DNA of 64,000 nucleotides from Microseira sp041929235 (GCF_041929235.1 NZ_JBHFNP010000170.1:62001-126000); one strand, 5' to 3'. Counted from the stretch's first letter, positions 16,743 to 25,891 are shown. The notes: generated from the sequence alone by a model not told the origin. Made by a program: numbers and translations.

Positions 16743-17480
16743 CCATCTTATTTATTAACCCTGGCGAGTTTTATTGCTTGGTTTCTTAGCAGCCTCGCGG
16801 GTGGCGGTAGTCCGTTTATCATTATTCCAATGGTCAATTTCCTTTTGGCAGCGCCAGCCGTCCCGCCAGTTGTAACTACAGGAATGCTGTTTGGTAACTT
16901 GCAAAGAACCTTACAACTTTGGCAAGATATTGACTGGGAGTTAACTTTGTGGTACTTGCCCGGGTCGGTTTTGGGAGCAATATTAGGTGCATTTGCATTT
17001 ACTCGGACGCCGCTGCAATGGTTGCAAGTTTTGTTGGGATTATTTCTAGTTAGTTCTATTTTTACTTTCGGGTTTGGGGATAAAGAACAATCTTTTAAAG
17101 TTCAGAGTTGGTTTTTCTTACCCGCTGGTTTTGTTTATGCGTTTCTTTCAGGATTGATTGGCAGCATTGGCCCGGTTTTAAATCCATTTTACCTTAATTA
17201 TGGTTTAGTTAAAGAGAAGATGATCGCGACCAAATCTGCCCACGTTTTGGTGGTGCATATCACCAAAATGATAACTTATGGTGCTTTGGGGGCGCTGACT
17301 TTGCCGTATCTTGGGTATGGTTTGGTAATCGGGATTGCCGCAGCGCCAGGGAATTGGGTAGGAATGTTGGTGTTGCAAAAGATGAGCGACGAACAGTTTC
17401 GCAAGTTTGCGATCGCTCTCGTTACCATCAGCGGTATATTCATCCTTTGGGAGCAACGAAACTTTTTTGTTTTTTGGTAA
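16743..17480 (+). CDS. TauE/SafE-family membrane transporter, start unclear
   Basis: The clear ATG at 16830 would cut the protein within its first transmembrane segment. In the same frame, codons upstream to 16743 (just after a TGA) encode YLLTLASFIAWFLSSLAGGG, then SPFIIIPMVNF, which includes the family's GGG-SPFI motif. Several hydrophobic segments follow. The true start is therefore non-ATG (a CTG at 16761 is possible), or the gene is reached by a frameshift from the ATG at 16739. The family exports sulfite or organosulfur compounds, or has unknown substrates. Eight transmembrane segments are usual; about seven can be seen. Confidence 0.75.
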   Translation, partial: PSYLLTLASFIAWFLSSLAGGGSPFIIIPMVNFLLAAPAVPPVVTTGMLFGNLQRTLQLWQDIDWELTLWYLPGSVLGAILGAFAFTRTPLQWLQVLLGLFLVSSIFTFGFGDKEQSFKVQSWFFLPAGFVYAFLSGLIGSIGPVLNPFYLNYGLVKEKMIATKSAHVLVVHITKMITYGALGALTLPYLGYGLVIGIAAAPGNWVGMLVLQKMSDEQFRKFAIALVTISGIFILWEQRNFFVFW

Positions 17481-17663
17481 AGCAACTCCCAGTATGCGAT
17501 CGCTTGTCACTTTCTAGTCACATTTGCTTTGCAGGCTGGAAATACAGCAGATTTCCACCCTTGTGAAGTACGCAGGGCTGACGCAACTTCTCTATATGTA
17601 GGGTGCGTTAACGCAGTGTAACGCACCATGTCCACTAAAAGGCTTTGTGTGTAGCTATAGCAT

Positions 17664-17839
17664 CGTACCTCATACGGCTGCAATCCGCATTTATCTGCTG
17701 CCCTCTGCAAAAATTTATGCCTGTTGCAAGAAGTTCTTTCAACAAGATAGATAATCTTTTTATTCGTGGCAATCAAAAATTCATAGCGGATTGCAGCCGC
17801 ATGAGGTACACCTTCGTTTGTGCCGCTGCACAAACGAAG
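17664..17839. repeat. Large inverted repeat and perfect 12-bp hairpin before mscS
   Basis: GTACCTCATACGGCTGCAAT at about 17665 pairs with ATTGCAGCCGCATGAGGTAC ending at about 17809, enclosing roughly 100 bases. Directly after it, CTTCGTTTGTGC (17812-17823) and GCACAAACGAAG (17828-17839) form a perfect 12-bp stem with a 4-base loop. The GTG at 17820, the furthest upstream start for the mscS frame, lies within that stem. Confidence 0.8.
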
Positions 17840-19190
17840 CCAAAAGGCTGTACCTCACTCGCTTGCAATCTGCTGTATTATTCGTCAATTTTCGGCTGCA
17901 ATCTTGTTTGCAAGTCTAGTGCTTCTACCATCCAGTAAAGGACTCGCGCAAGAGGTTCTTCCTACGCCTGTTACGCCCATACCATCCGCATCAATTCCAA
18001 CAGACGGGCTGTTTTTTGCCGATATTGTTGTTAGAGGACAGCCTGTATTTCAAATTGGTAGCGTATCAGATGTTAGTGCTACACAACGGGCGCAAATTGT
18101 CAACCGCCGGATTGCCAGCATTTTAGCACAACCCCAAGCTGGCAGAACGGTTACCGTCGTTCCAGATGCAGCGCGAGGTATTGCTACGTTGCAACTGAAT
18201 AACCGGGTTTTGATGACGGTTACCCAACAGGATGTGCAAGATTTTAACCTCCCGGTGGAAACATTAGCGCAACAGTGGGCAGATCAATTAAACCGGGCAT
18301 TTGAGCAACCCCCCTTGGCAATTGATGTGGGGCAACGACTGTACAGTACGCTGCGTCAGTTTCAACGAGATATTATCGACAACTTGCCCTCTTTTTTAGG
18401 CGCACTGTTAGCGTTAGTCGTGACTTTGCTGTTAGCAATCAGCGTGCGTCGCCTCACTTTATTAGGGGCGCAACATTGGGAAGTGGATCATAACTCTAAA
18501 GTCCTGGTGAGTCGGTTGGGATATGGTGGCGTGTGGGTGGTTGGCGCCATTGTTGCTTTAGGCGTTTTGGGTCTAGATTTTGCTACTTTATTGGGAACTT
18601 TGGGGTTGACAAGTGTAGCCCTGGGTTTTGGTTTGCGGGATATTATCAGTAACTACTTTTCTGGGATTATTTTGTTGGCTTCTCGCCCTTTCCGGTTAGG
18701 CGACCAAATTGCGATCAAAGAGTTTGAAGGCACCGTAACTCAAATTCAACTGAGAGCAACAACAATAAAAACCTACGACGGGCGTGTCGTTTATATTCCC
18801 AATCAAGAAGTTTTTACCGCCACCATTGTTAACAATACTATCTGTACCTTTCGCCGTAATTCCATTATGGTTGGAATTGACTATAACACAGATATTACAA
18901 GAGCCAAGCAAATTATAAACGATGCCATCATCAAAGTTGAAGGGGTTGAATCAGACCCCAAACCAGAAATTTTATTGCGCGAACTCGCTCCCAGTACAGT
19001 CAACATTGAAGTCAGATGCTGGGTGAATTCCCGCCGCCTGCCATTTTTAGAAACAACTTCTCTAATTGCTCAGGCAATCAAAGAGGCATTGCAACAGGCA
19101 GGAATTGAAATGCCGACCGATATTTACACGGTGAGGTTACGCAATTTGCCAACAATTTCTGATAACCACCGCGTCAACTCTGAGCTATAA
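17820..19190 (+). CDS. MscS-family mechanosensitive channel
   Basis: Up to 456 residues. The N terminus has a signal-like segment (AAILFASLVLLPSSKGLAQ). A periplasmic-type region to about residue 185 precedes transmembrane segments and the MscS core: the pore-lining helix LGLTSVALGFGLRDIISNYF and the beta-domain RPFRLGDQIAIKEFEGTVTQ with VVYIPNQEVFTATIVNN. The channel opens under membrane tension to release solutes after osmotic downshock. The GTG start at 17820 is doubtful because it lies in a hairpin of repeat sequence; a start nearer 17880 would still keep the signal segment. yihY begins 17 bases downstream, likely in the same operon. Confidence 0.9.
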   Translation: MPLHKRSQKAVPHSLAICCIIRQFSAAILFASLVLLPSSKGLAQEVLPTPVTPIPSASIPTDGLFFADIVVRGQPVFQIGSVSDVSATQRAQIVNRRIASILAQPQAGRTVTVVPDAARGIATLQLNNRVLMTVTQQDVQDFNLPVETLAQQWADQLNRAFEQPPLAIDVGQRLYSTLRQFQRDIIDNLPSFLGALLALVVTLLLAISVRRLTLLGAQHWEVDHNSKVLVSRLGYGGVWVVGAIVALGVLGLDFATLLGTLGLTSVALGFGLRDIISNYFSGIILLASRPFRLGDQIAIKEFEGTVTQIQLRATTIKTYDGRVVYIPNQEVFTATIVNNTICTFRRNSIMVGIDYNTDITRAKQIINDAIIKVEGVESDPKPEILLRELAPSTVNIEVRCWVNSRRLPFLETTSLIAQAIKEALQQAGIEMPTDIYTVRLRNLPTISDNHRVNSEL

Positions 19191-19207
19191 TCTGATTTCT
19201 CAAAAAT

Positions 19208-20182
19208 ATGGTTAATTTAAGAAAAATTTGGCGATTATTAAAAGAAACTGTTTCTGAGTGGCAATTCAATGAAGTCTCTCTTTTAGCATCATCCCTGGCT
19301 TATTACACGGTCTTTTCCCTCGCGCCACTGCTAGTGCTTGTCATTATGATTGTTGGGGCAATTTTTGGAGAAGCCGCAGCGAAAGACCAGATTGTTACTC
19401 AATTGACAGAAATGGTTGGCGAGGAAGGGGCGCAATTAATCGCAACCGCTATTGCTAACATGAGAGCCGATGCTACAGGAGGAACCTTTCGACTTTTATT
19501 TAATCTGGGATTTTTGGTATTTGGAGCGACGGGAGTTTTTGCCCAAATTCAAGACGCATTAGACAGAATTTGGCAGGTGAAGCCAGAGCCTAGAAGGCAA
19601 ATTTTCCACTTTCTACGCAAACGCCTATTATCTTTCGCAATGGTGTTGGTCATTGCATTTTTATTGCTTGTTTCTTTTGTGGGCAATACAATATTGGCGG
19701 CATTAGTTGAGGTTTTGAATAATATAACTCCCGGTTCTGGTTATCTGTGGCAAGTTATCAGCTTGGTGATTTCTTTCGGGATGACTACACTGATATTTGC
19801 CATGATTTATACTATCCTACCCGATGCGGAAATTGCATGGCGCGATACGGTTGTTGGGGCGATAATTACCGCACTTCTATTTCTAGTAGGTCAATTTTTA
19901 TTCGGGCTGTTTTTGCGCCAAACTAATTATGGTTCTGCTTATGGCGTAGCTGGATCGTTTGTCATTGTTATTACCTGGGTTTTTTATGCAGCCCAAATTC
20001 TCTTGTTAGGGGCAGAATTTACTAAGGTTTATGCCAAACAGCGCGGCTCTCCCATTGTCCCGTCTGAGTATGCCATACACTTCGATCGCACTCACCAAAA
20101 TCCTTCCCAAGTATCTAGCGTCGAAACGTCACGGCGAGCTAACAAAAATCCATCTTCTCGAAATAAACATGACCGCAGGTAG
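19208..20182 (+). CDS. YihY/BrkB-family membrane protein
   Basis: 324 residues of the YihY/virulence factor BrkB family: SSLAYYTVFSLAPLLVLVIM near the N terminus and YGSAYGVAGSFVIVITWVFY near the end, with about six hydrophobic segments. The C-terminal 45 residues are polar and basic (ending RRANKNPSSRNKHDRR). Once called ribonuclease BN, these are now regarded as inner-membrane proteins of unclear function. It begins 17 bases after mscS. Confidence 0.9.
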   Translation: MVNLRKIWRLLKETVSEWQFNEVSLLASSLAYYTVFSLAPLLVLVIMIVGAIFGEAAAKDQIVTQLTEMVGEEGAQLIATAIANMRADATGGTFRLLFNLGFLVFGATGVFAQIQDALDRIWQVKPEPRRQIFHFLRKRLLSFAMVLVIAFLLLVSFVGNTILAALVEVLNNITPGSGYLWQVISLVISFGMTTLIFAMIYTILPDAEIAWRDTVVGAIITALLFLVGQFLFGLFLRQTNYGSAYGVAGSFVIVITWVFYAAQILLLGAEFTKVYAKQRGSPIVPSEYAIHFDRTHQNPSQVSSVETSRRANKNPSSRNKHDRR

Positions 20183-20259
20183 AGGAATTATCGCAGACAA
20201 GCTGCCATAATTCATCCTATGGTATCAAGGTTTACTCATAACATCAAATCTCAGGAATA

Positions 20260-21303
20260 ATGAATGAGTCAAGTACAAAAAACTTCTGGGATCGATTCAG
20301 CACTACAAAGCTGGTTCGCTATTTGTTACTGTTAGCTCTTGGCTGGGCAATTGTCCAGATTTTGGCTTATTTTGAAAAAGCGATAGCCATCTTTATATTT
20401 GCCGCTATTCTGGCATTTTTGCTGAATTATCCCGTGCAGTGGGTGGCTCGTTTTTTACCACGGGGGCTAGCAGTTACCGGAGTTTTTTTACTGAGTCTGC
20501 TAATTATTGTCGGGTTGATAGCCACGTTGGGTTTTGCCATTATTTCCCAAGCGGAACAATTGCTCAGTCAATCTCCTCAACTTTTTGAATCAGCGATCGC
20601 ACTCTTAGATCGCATCCAAAATATTCTGAATAACTGGAATGTTCAAGTAGATTTTGCTGCGATTGAAGCGCAATTACGCGAGCAAGCTTTAGCAGGAGTT
20701 GGAATTGGTTTGGCTACGCTTCAAACTTTAATTTCCAATTTAGTTGATTTAATTTTGGTAGCCGTTGTAGCTTTTTTCATCTTGCTAGATGGAAAAATAA
20801 TTTGGAATTTTATTCTTAAATTTTTTCCAGTAAATCTGCGCGTTAGACTGAATGAGGCAATTCAGCGCAACTTTTTGGGTTTCTTTTGGGGGCGGTTAAT
20901 TTTATCGATTTTCTTTGGAGTTTCGGCGTTTATTGTATTTATTATATTAAATGTTCCTTATGCCTTAGTAATGGCAGCGATTGCAGGCGTTTTCGACCTG
21001 ATTCCCGGCATCGGAGCCACTATCGGAATTAGCCTAGTTTCTTTAATTATATTACCTCAAGGAATTTGGCTAAGCCTTAAAGTTTTAATCGGTTGTGTTT
21101 TGCTGCAACAGGTTGAAGAAAATCTGCTCATGCCTCGGATTATGCAAGGTTCGATTAATATCAACCCAGTTGTGATGTTCTTTGCTTTATTAGTCGGAGC
21201 TAAAGTTGCAGGTTTGGTCGGGCTTTTTCTATCAATTCCCATTGCAGGAGTATTGATTAGTTTATTTGAAGTTAAAGAAATGCAGGGAGAACATAATGGC
21301 TAA
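20260..21303 (+). CDS. AI-2E (PerM/TqsA) family transporter
   Basis: 347 residues with the family pattern: hydrophobic segments at the N terminus (AIAIFIFAAILAFLLNYPVQ), a long amphipathic region at about residues 95-150, then the C-terminal block with ALVMAAIAGVFDLIPGIGAT and QQVEENLLMPRIMQG. Family members include the AI-2 exporter TqsA and Na+/H+ antiporters, so the substrate is not certain. A paralogue lies at 22425-23456 on the other strand. Confidence 0.9.
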   Translation: MNESSTKNFWDRFSTTKLVRYLLLLALGWAIVQILAYFEKAIAIFIFAAILAFLLNYPVQWVARFLPRGLAVTGVFLLSLLIIVGLIATLGFAIISQAEQLLSQSPQLFESAIALLDRIQNILNNWNVQVDFAAIEAQLREQALAGVGIGLATLQTLISNLVDLILVAVVAFFILLDGKIIWNFILKFFPVNLRVRLNEAIQRNFLGFFWGRLILSIFFGVSAFIVFIILNVPYALVMAAIAGVFDLIPGIGATIGISLVSLIILPQGIWLSLKVLIGCVLLQQVEENLLMPRIMQGSININPVVMFFALLVGAKVAGLVGLFLSIPIAGVLISLFEVKEMQGEHNG

Positions 21304-21372
21304 TGGCTAATGGCTAATATAAAATAAAAATCACCAATTAGCAATTAGCAATTAGCAATTAGCAATTACCGC
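21295..21372. repeat. Short tandem heptamer repeats (STRR)
   Basis: Repeats of TAATGGC and then AGCAATT in tandem lie between the convergent AI-2E and DUF389 genes. Heptamer STRRs like these are typical of filamentous cyanobacteria. Similar runs occur at about 54390-54420, 58750-58840 and 60365-60480. Confidence 0.85.
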
Positions 21373-21378
21373 GAGTTA

Positions 21379-22371
21379 TTAATCTTCTCGCAAGACTTCT
21401 TCGATTTGACCGACTTCAAAAATTAAAGTAAAACGTTGACCCATTTCTCGCTCAACAAATTCTTCCAACAACCGCACCTGCTTTGGGGTTACTGGATCTT
21501 TTGCTCTGACGCTTAAACGCACTTCTGGCGGACTGGTTAACCAGTTGATTTCGCTTGTAAGCAATTGCACTCGTTGAAAAGTAACAGTTCGGTTTAACAA
21601 CGCTCGTCGCAGACTGGTTTCGAGTTGCGCTTGACGAACTAATTCACCAAAACTGAAACCTAAAGGAATCAGCAGAACTGCCGTAAAACCTAAAGTCCAC
21701 ATCAAAGGTTTTTTTGCTCGCACCAAAGAGGTATATCCTGCTACGAGAAACGTCAACATGCAAGAAAGGGTAATGCCTAACAAATTGGTGAGATAAAGTA
21801 AGGTTGCTCCTAAACTTAGCGACCAATTTGCTTGCGATAATCCTAAACCAATGACGCAAATCGGAGGCATTAAAGCAACTGCGATCGCCGTCCCCGCCAA
21901 ACTCCCAGAAATCTTCGGTTCTACCTTAGCGTATCCGCTGATACCACCAGCAGCCACCGCAATACCTAAATCTAACAACGTGGGTTTCCCCCGTGCCAGC
22001 ACCTCGCTACCAAAGCTGGAAATGCCGACAAGTAGACCCAGACAGTAAGCGATCGCAATCGCCAGCAAACTTCCCAGTACAAGGGAAGTTATGCCACATC
22101 GAAATAAGATAATATTGCCTGCCAAAGCACCAAATGCTAACCCTCGAATTGGCAGCATTAAGGGTGCAATAATCATCGCGCCGATGATGACAGCAGTGCT
22201 ATTGGAGAGTAAACCAAAAGTTGCGATCGCGCAGGAACTAACTATCAAAATTAGGTAAGACGAATCTAACTTTGATTCATCGAGTAATTCTGTTTGTAGC
22301 TGTTGAGCTTGATTTGGATCGGAGCCTCGGTTTCTAAAATCCCTGAACCGATCTCGAATGTTATTTGGCAA
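21379..22371 (-). CDS. DUF389-family membrane protein
   Basis: 330 residues from a TTG at 22371, which follows AGGAG by 8 bases. An ATG at 22446 is also in frame, but its extra codons overlap the preceding gene and look like repeat sequence. The family core is clear: SSYLILIVSSCAIATFGLLS, NSTAVIIGAMIIAPLMLPIR and LAGTAIAVALMPPICVIGLG, with six or more hydrophobic segments. The C-terminal 100 residues are soluble (TSPPEVRLSVRAKDPVTPKQ). Function is unknown. It follows the AI-2E gene closely and is probably in one operon with it. Confidence 0.85.
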   Translation of the reverse strand: MPNNIRDRFRDFRNRGSDPNQAQQLQTELLDESKLDSSYLILIVSSCAIATFGLLSNSTAVIIGAMIIAPLMLPIRGLAFGALAGNIILFRCGITSLVLGSLLAIAIAYCLGLLVGISSFGSEVLARGKPTLLDLGIAVAAGGISGYAKVEPKISGSLAGTAIAVALMPPICVIGLGLSQANWSLSLGATLLYLTNLLGITLSCMLTFLVAGYTSLVRAKKPLMWTLGFTAVLLIPLGFSFGELVRQAQLETSLRRALLNRTVTFQRVQLLTSEINWLTSPPEVRLSVRAKDPVTPKQVRLLEEFVEREMGQRFTLIFEVGQIEEVLRED

Positions 22372-22424
22372 GGCTTTTCTCCTGCAATAGCTAATCGCTA
22401 ATAGCTGATTACTACGATTATGCT

Positions 22425-23456
22425 CTAAGACGCCGCAGACTTCCACCGAGCCAAAATATCCTGAAATAATGCCTCTTCAATCCAAGTTTTCGCAACCACC
22501 GTCAGAGGTAGTGCTATCAGTAACCCCAAAGCTCCAAAAATGGTGGCAAAGAAGATTTGAGCCGTTAACGTAACAGCAGGTAATAGCGCCACCTGTTTTG
22601 CCATCACCGTAGGCGTTAACCAATAACTTTCAACTTGTTGAATGACGATGTATAAAATTAACACTGCTCCGGCTTTCCAAGGGGCATCGAGAAATGCGAT
22701 CGCCATCGGAAAAACCACGCTCAAAGTAGGGCCAATATTGGGAATAAAATTTAGCAACCCTGCCAAAACTGCATGAGCTAATACTAGCGGTACTTGTAAA
22801 ATCCATAACCCAAGTCCGCTAAAAGCAGCAATAAACACCATTTCAATTAAAGCCCCGACTGTCCAACTACCCAAACCTTGATTGCAACGGGAAAGAATCT
22901 CATCAACTCGATGGCGGTAAAATGAAGGAAAGCAGCGCACAAATCCTTGACGGTACGGTTGCGGATTAATTAACAACATTAAGGTTAAAACTAATACCAG
23001 TAATAATTCTAAAACCATATTTACTGAGGAGGAGAAGAAAGCTAAGGCGCGTCCTAGTAAATTCGTACTCAAAGGTTGAAGTTGTTGAACGAACCCATTG
23101 ACATCGGGAATTTCTGGAATAAAAGAGCCTTGAATGCGCTCTTCTAACCAGTTGATTCCCTGCTGAATCCGCTCGATTCCAGTGGGAAATAACGCTAATA
23201 ATTGCTGAAATTGCTCGGCAAAGGGCGGTACAATTAGCCAGAAAAATCCTGCTAACAAGGTAACAACAATACTCAAACTCAGCCAGACAGCCCAAATCCG
23301 TTTTAAGCGAGTTTTCTCAAGTTGCCGCACCAGTTGATTAATTGCCACTGCCAGCACGACTGCTGTAAACAATAACAACAGCAATCGGCGAATTTGCCAG
23401 ATAATGTAAAGCGAGGCAACAAATGCGATCGCTCCCAACCATTGGCCTAATTTCAT
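22425..23456 (-). CDS. AI-2E (PerM/TqsA) family transporter, second copy
   Basis: 343 residues. The start at 23456 (MKLGQWLGAIAF) is chosen because AGGAGG lies just upstream and it overlaps the stop of the preceding gene in ATGA. Features are those of the family: LLLLLFTAVVLAVAINQLVR, a central soluble region at about residues 75-125, and LAGLLNFIPNIGPTLSVVFP with QQVESYWLTPTVMAKQV. It is a distant paralogue of the 20260 gene. The substrate is unknown. Confidence 0.9.
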   Translation of the reverse strand: MKLGQWLGAIAFVASLYIIWQIRRLLLLLFTAVVLAVAINQLVRQLEKTRLKRIWAVWLSLSIVVTLLAGFFWLIVPPFAEQFQQLLALFPTGIERIQQGINWLEERIQGSFIPEIPDVNGFVQQLQPLSTNLLGRALAFFSSSVNMVLELLLVLVLTLMLLINPQPYRQGFVRCFPSFYRHRVDEILSRCNQGLGSWTVGALIEMVFIAAFSGLGLWILQVPLVLAHAVLAGLLNFIPNIGPTLSVVFPMAIAFLDAPWKAGAVLILYIVIQQVESYWLTPTVMAKQVALLPAVTLTAQIFFATIFGALGLLIALPLTVVAKTWIEEALFQDILARWKSAAS

Positions 23457-23734
23457 TTGTTTTGCCTCCTGCCAATCCACAGTCCGATTAAACCGATTAG
23501 GGATGCGAACGCCAACAAAGAAATCGGATTAAATGCAATAGAAAAACCACCCGGAGTGTACTGCCAGCGCAAAAACCAAATCGCCTCATTGCCGATGACG
23601 AAAGAAGGCACGCGCAGAAAAGTCAGAATGGGCAGCAGGATTAAAACCGCCGCCATTAATAACAGGAATGCCCCCAGTGTAATTTTTATCCAGATCCACA
23701 AAGCCGATCTGAATTTTTTCGCTGACATTGGCAA
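23453..23734 (-). CDS. Small two-helix membrane protein
   Basis: 93 residues. It has two hydrophobic stretches (ITLGAFLLLMAAVLILLPIL and ISLLAFASLIGLIGLWIGRR) separated by a short loop with VIGNEAIWFLRWQYTPGG. No known family is recognised. Its stop overlaps the start of the AI-2E gene, so it opens the three-gene operon with AI-2E and DUF389 and may be an accessory membrane subunit. Confidence 0.65.
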   Translation of the reverse strand: MPMSAKKFRSALWIWIKITLGAFLLLMAAVLILLPILTFLRVPSFVIGNEAIWFLRWQYTPGGFSIAFNPISLLAFASLIGLIGLWIGRRQNK

Positions 23735-24591
23735 TAAAAGTTACATTGACATCAGGAATAGAGACAAGGTTAACTACTCGGGAGCAATTCCTCAGAAAAT
23801 ACCTAACCCTACCAATCCCAGCGTTATTCCCAAATGTGACCCAAAAGTGACACTACTGCTCAAACAAGCTTAGGACTTACGCAAGTCTGCCTTTTCAGAT
23901 GTTGCATCAGTCTCCCAACCCGCCCGGAAATAAATTTCCGGGCTAATAGCTTAAGTCGGTTAAAACCGACTAAATGCGATCAAACAACTCCGTTTTAACC
24001 GACTGGCGCTGTGAGTCAGGGAATTTATTCCCTGGCGGGGTATGAGATTGGTGCAAGATCTCAACCTGATTAAGCTTGTCGTTACCCACATTTTTTCCGG
24101 AGTCTGATTAACGCTTTCCCTCTCAGTTTGCCCGGAGATTAAAATCCCACAGCGAGTAGCGAAAGTCCACGTCATGGACTAAAGAACAGGACTTACGCAA
24201 ACACCAAAGTTTCTCTGAAAAATCGTCGGTTTGGCAACGAAAGATCGACGCAGAAACTTTGGTGATAGGAACGCCCTTGCGTAAGTCCTAAAGAAGTCTT
24301 TCGAGTCCACTTAAGTGGACTTTCGCTATTAGCCCTGCAATTTATTGCCGGGCGGGTTTGATGGGTAACGTGAGATGTGGGTAACGACAAGCCTTATTAA
24401 GGAGGATTTAGGGGGATCAAAACAAGCTGCGAACGCCAATGATCCCCCTAAGTCCCCCTGATTAAGGGGGATTTAGGGGGAGCAAAAAACAAGCAACCCA
24501 AAACTGTCACTTTCTGGTCACATTTGCTGTCTTAGCTAGAAATAAAGCAACAAAAGCATCCATCCACTCAAAAACTCTACCGAGGTAAGCT
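23735..24591. repeat. 857-base repeat mosaic upstream of the rhodopsin gene
   Basis: No gene is seen. The stretch holds palindromes such as CCCGGAAATAAATTTCCGGG (about 23921-23941), TCGGTTAAAACCGA (about 23956-23970) and GGGAATTTATTCCC (about 24019-24032). There is also a 102-bp MITE at 24188-24289 and a block of GATCCCCC / GGGGGATC palindromes at about 24402-24482. Related palindromes lie at about 48436-48520 and 58910-58950. Any promoter of the rhodopsin operon must lie in the last 100 bases; none is obvious. Confidence 0.75.
24188..24289. mobile_element. 102-bp MITE with 13-bp terminal inverted repeats
   Basis: AGGACTTACGCAA at 24188-24200 is the exact reverse complement of TTGCGTAAGTCCT at 24277-24289. 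The element is flanked by AAAGAA on both sides (a one-base offset at the left), consistent with a target-site duplication. The inside contains ACCAAAGTTTCT and AGAAACTTTGGT arms, so the whole can fold. Other members are at 40399-40526 and 59786-59891, with decayed copies at about 39035, 53095 and 54254. Confidence 0.8.
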
Positions 24592-25395
24592 ATGGATTGG
24601 CAAAAGATTTTTCATTGGATTTACGTAGCGGGGATGGCAATAGGTGCATTGCATTTTATATCGCTGAGTAAAAATACTCGCGGCGTTCCCAAATACGAAT
24701 ACCTTGTTGCTGCCTTTATTCCCATCTGGTCTGGATTGGCTTATTTATCCATGACTTTACCGCAAGGTAATTTAGAACAGGGAAAGATTGCCGTTGCCGG
24801 TCAAATTGCACACTATGCTCGCTATTTGGATTGGGTTGTAACCACGCCGTTGTTGCTGTTAGCTTTATCTTGGACGGCGATGCACTATATTTCCAAAGAC
24901 TGGGCACTCATCGCTTCGCTGATGATGACACAAGTGATAGTAGTTGCCTGTGGTTTGATTGCCGATCTTTCCACAGTTCCTTGGGTGAGATATTTCTGGT
25001 ATATCAACGGCGTTGTTGCTTTTTTGGTTGTCCTTGGGGGAATTTGGGGGCCTTTACGTGCCAAAACTCGCAGTCAAGGCGCGGAACTTTCAAACTTTTA
25101 CGATAACCTGACAACCTACTTTACAGTGTTGTGGATTTGCTACCCGATTGTTTGGATTATTGGACCGAGTGGTTTTGGTTGGATTAATCAAACCCTTGAT
25201 ACCTTCTTATTTTGCTTAATTCCCTTTTTCTCAAAAGTGGGATTTAGCTATTTGGATTTGCATGGTTTACGGAGTTTGAGTAGTTCAGCATCGCAAACAG
25301 GTTCTGACCATTTAGTAGGTAGCAGGTTCCAATTCCTGGAAAGCATCACCGCTTTGTGGACATCCCAGCGGATGCGTTCGCGCAGAAGAGTTTAA
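24592..25395 (+). CDS. Anabaena-type sensory rhodopsin
   Basis: A 267-residue seven-helix microbial rhodopsin, very close to Anabaena sensory rhodopsin (ASR). Helix C reads RYLDWVVTTPLLLLALSWTA: D80 is the counterion, T84 the second position, and A91 sits where bacteriorhodopsin has the D96 proton donor and ASR a serine. Helix G has P211 (the ASR proline replacing bacteriorhodopsin D212) and retinal lysine K215 in IPFFSKVGFSYLDLHGL. The cytoplasmic tail ends RRRV, as in ASR. It is inferred to be a photochromic light sensor rather than a strong proton pump. The transducer gene follows after 21 bases. Confidence 0.93.
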   Translation: MDWQKIFHWIYVAGMAIGALHFISLSKNTRGVPKYEYLVAAFIPIWSGLAYLSMTLPQGNLEQGKIAVAGQIAHYARYLDWVVTTPLLLLALSWTAMHYISKDWALIASLMMTQVIVVACGLIADLSTVPWVRYFWYINGVVAFLVVLGGIWGPLRAKTRSQGAELSNFYDNLTTYFTVLWICYPIVWIIGPSGFGWINQTLDTFLFCLIPFFSKVGFSYLDLHGLRSLSSSASQTGSDHLVGSRFQFLESITALWTSQRMRSRRRV

Positions 25396-25416
25396 GATCG
25401 ATCGGGAGATAGAACA

Positions 25417-25794
25417 ATGAATCAGCCAATTGGACGCACTTGTTGGGCTATTGCTGAAGGCTATATCCCTGCTTATAGCAACGGCCCCGAACCGCAATTT
25501 ACCAGCCATGAAACAGTGTGCATTCTGAACGCTGGCGACCAAGATGCCCAGATTGAAATTACGATTTACTATAGCGATAGAGAACCTGTAGGCCCTTACC
25601 GAGAAACCGTTCCAGCGCGGCGAACAAAGCATATCCGATTCAACAACCTTAAAGACCCAGAAACAATTCCGCTCGACACTGATTTTGCCAGCGTGATTAC
25701 TTCTGATGTGCCGATTGTCGTGCAACATACCCGGTTAGATTCCCGGCAAGCAGAAAACGCGCTGCTCAGTACTATTGCATATGCAAATAATTAG
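25417..25794 (+). CDS. Anabaena sensory rhodopsin transducer (ASRT)
   Basis: 125 residues, exactly the size of the ASR transducer, with its conserved core: IGRTCWAIAEGYIPAYSNGP, SHETVCILNAGDQDAQIEIT, then VPIVVQHTRLDSRQAENALL and STIAYANN. ASRT is a small soluble beta-rich tetramer that binds the cytoplasmic face of the rhodopsin and, in Nostoc PCC 7120, also DNA. Gene order and spacing (21 bases, GGGAG before the ATG) match a two-gene operon. Intact. Confidence 0.94.
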   Translation: MNQPIGRTCWAIAEGYIPAYSNGPEPQFTSHETVCILNAGDQDAQIEITIYYSDREPVGPYRETVPARRTKHIRFNNLKDPETIPLDTDFASVITSDVPIVVQHTRLDSRQAENALLSTIAYANN

Positions 25795-25891
25795 ATCGAT
25801 CTGAAAAGATAGGCATCCAGGGGAGATAGTTAAATTGCGAAAATTTTGGGTGATACGGAAACCGCTCTTTGAACGCTAAGGAGGTTCCGCA

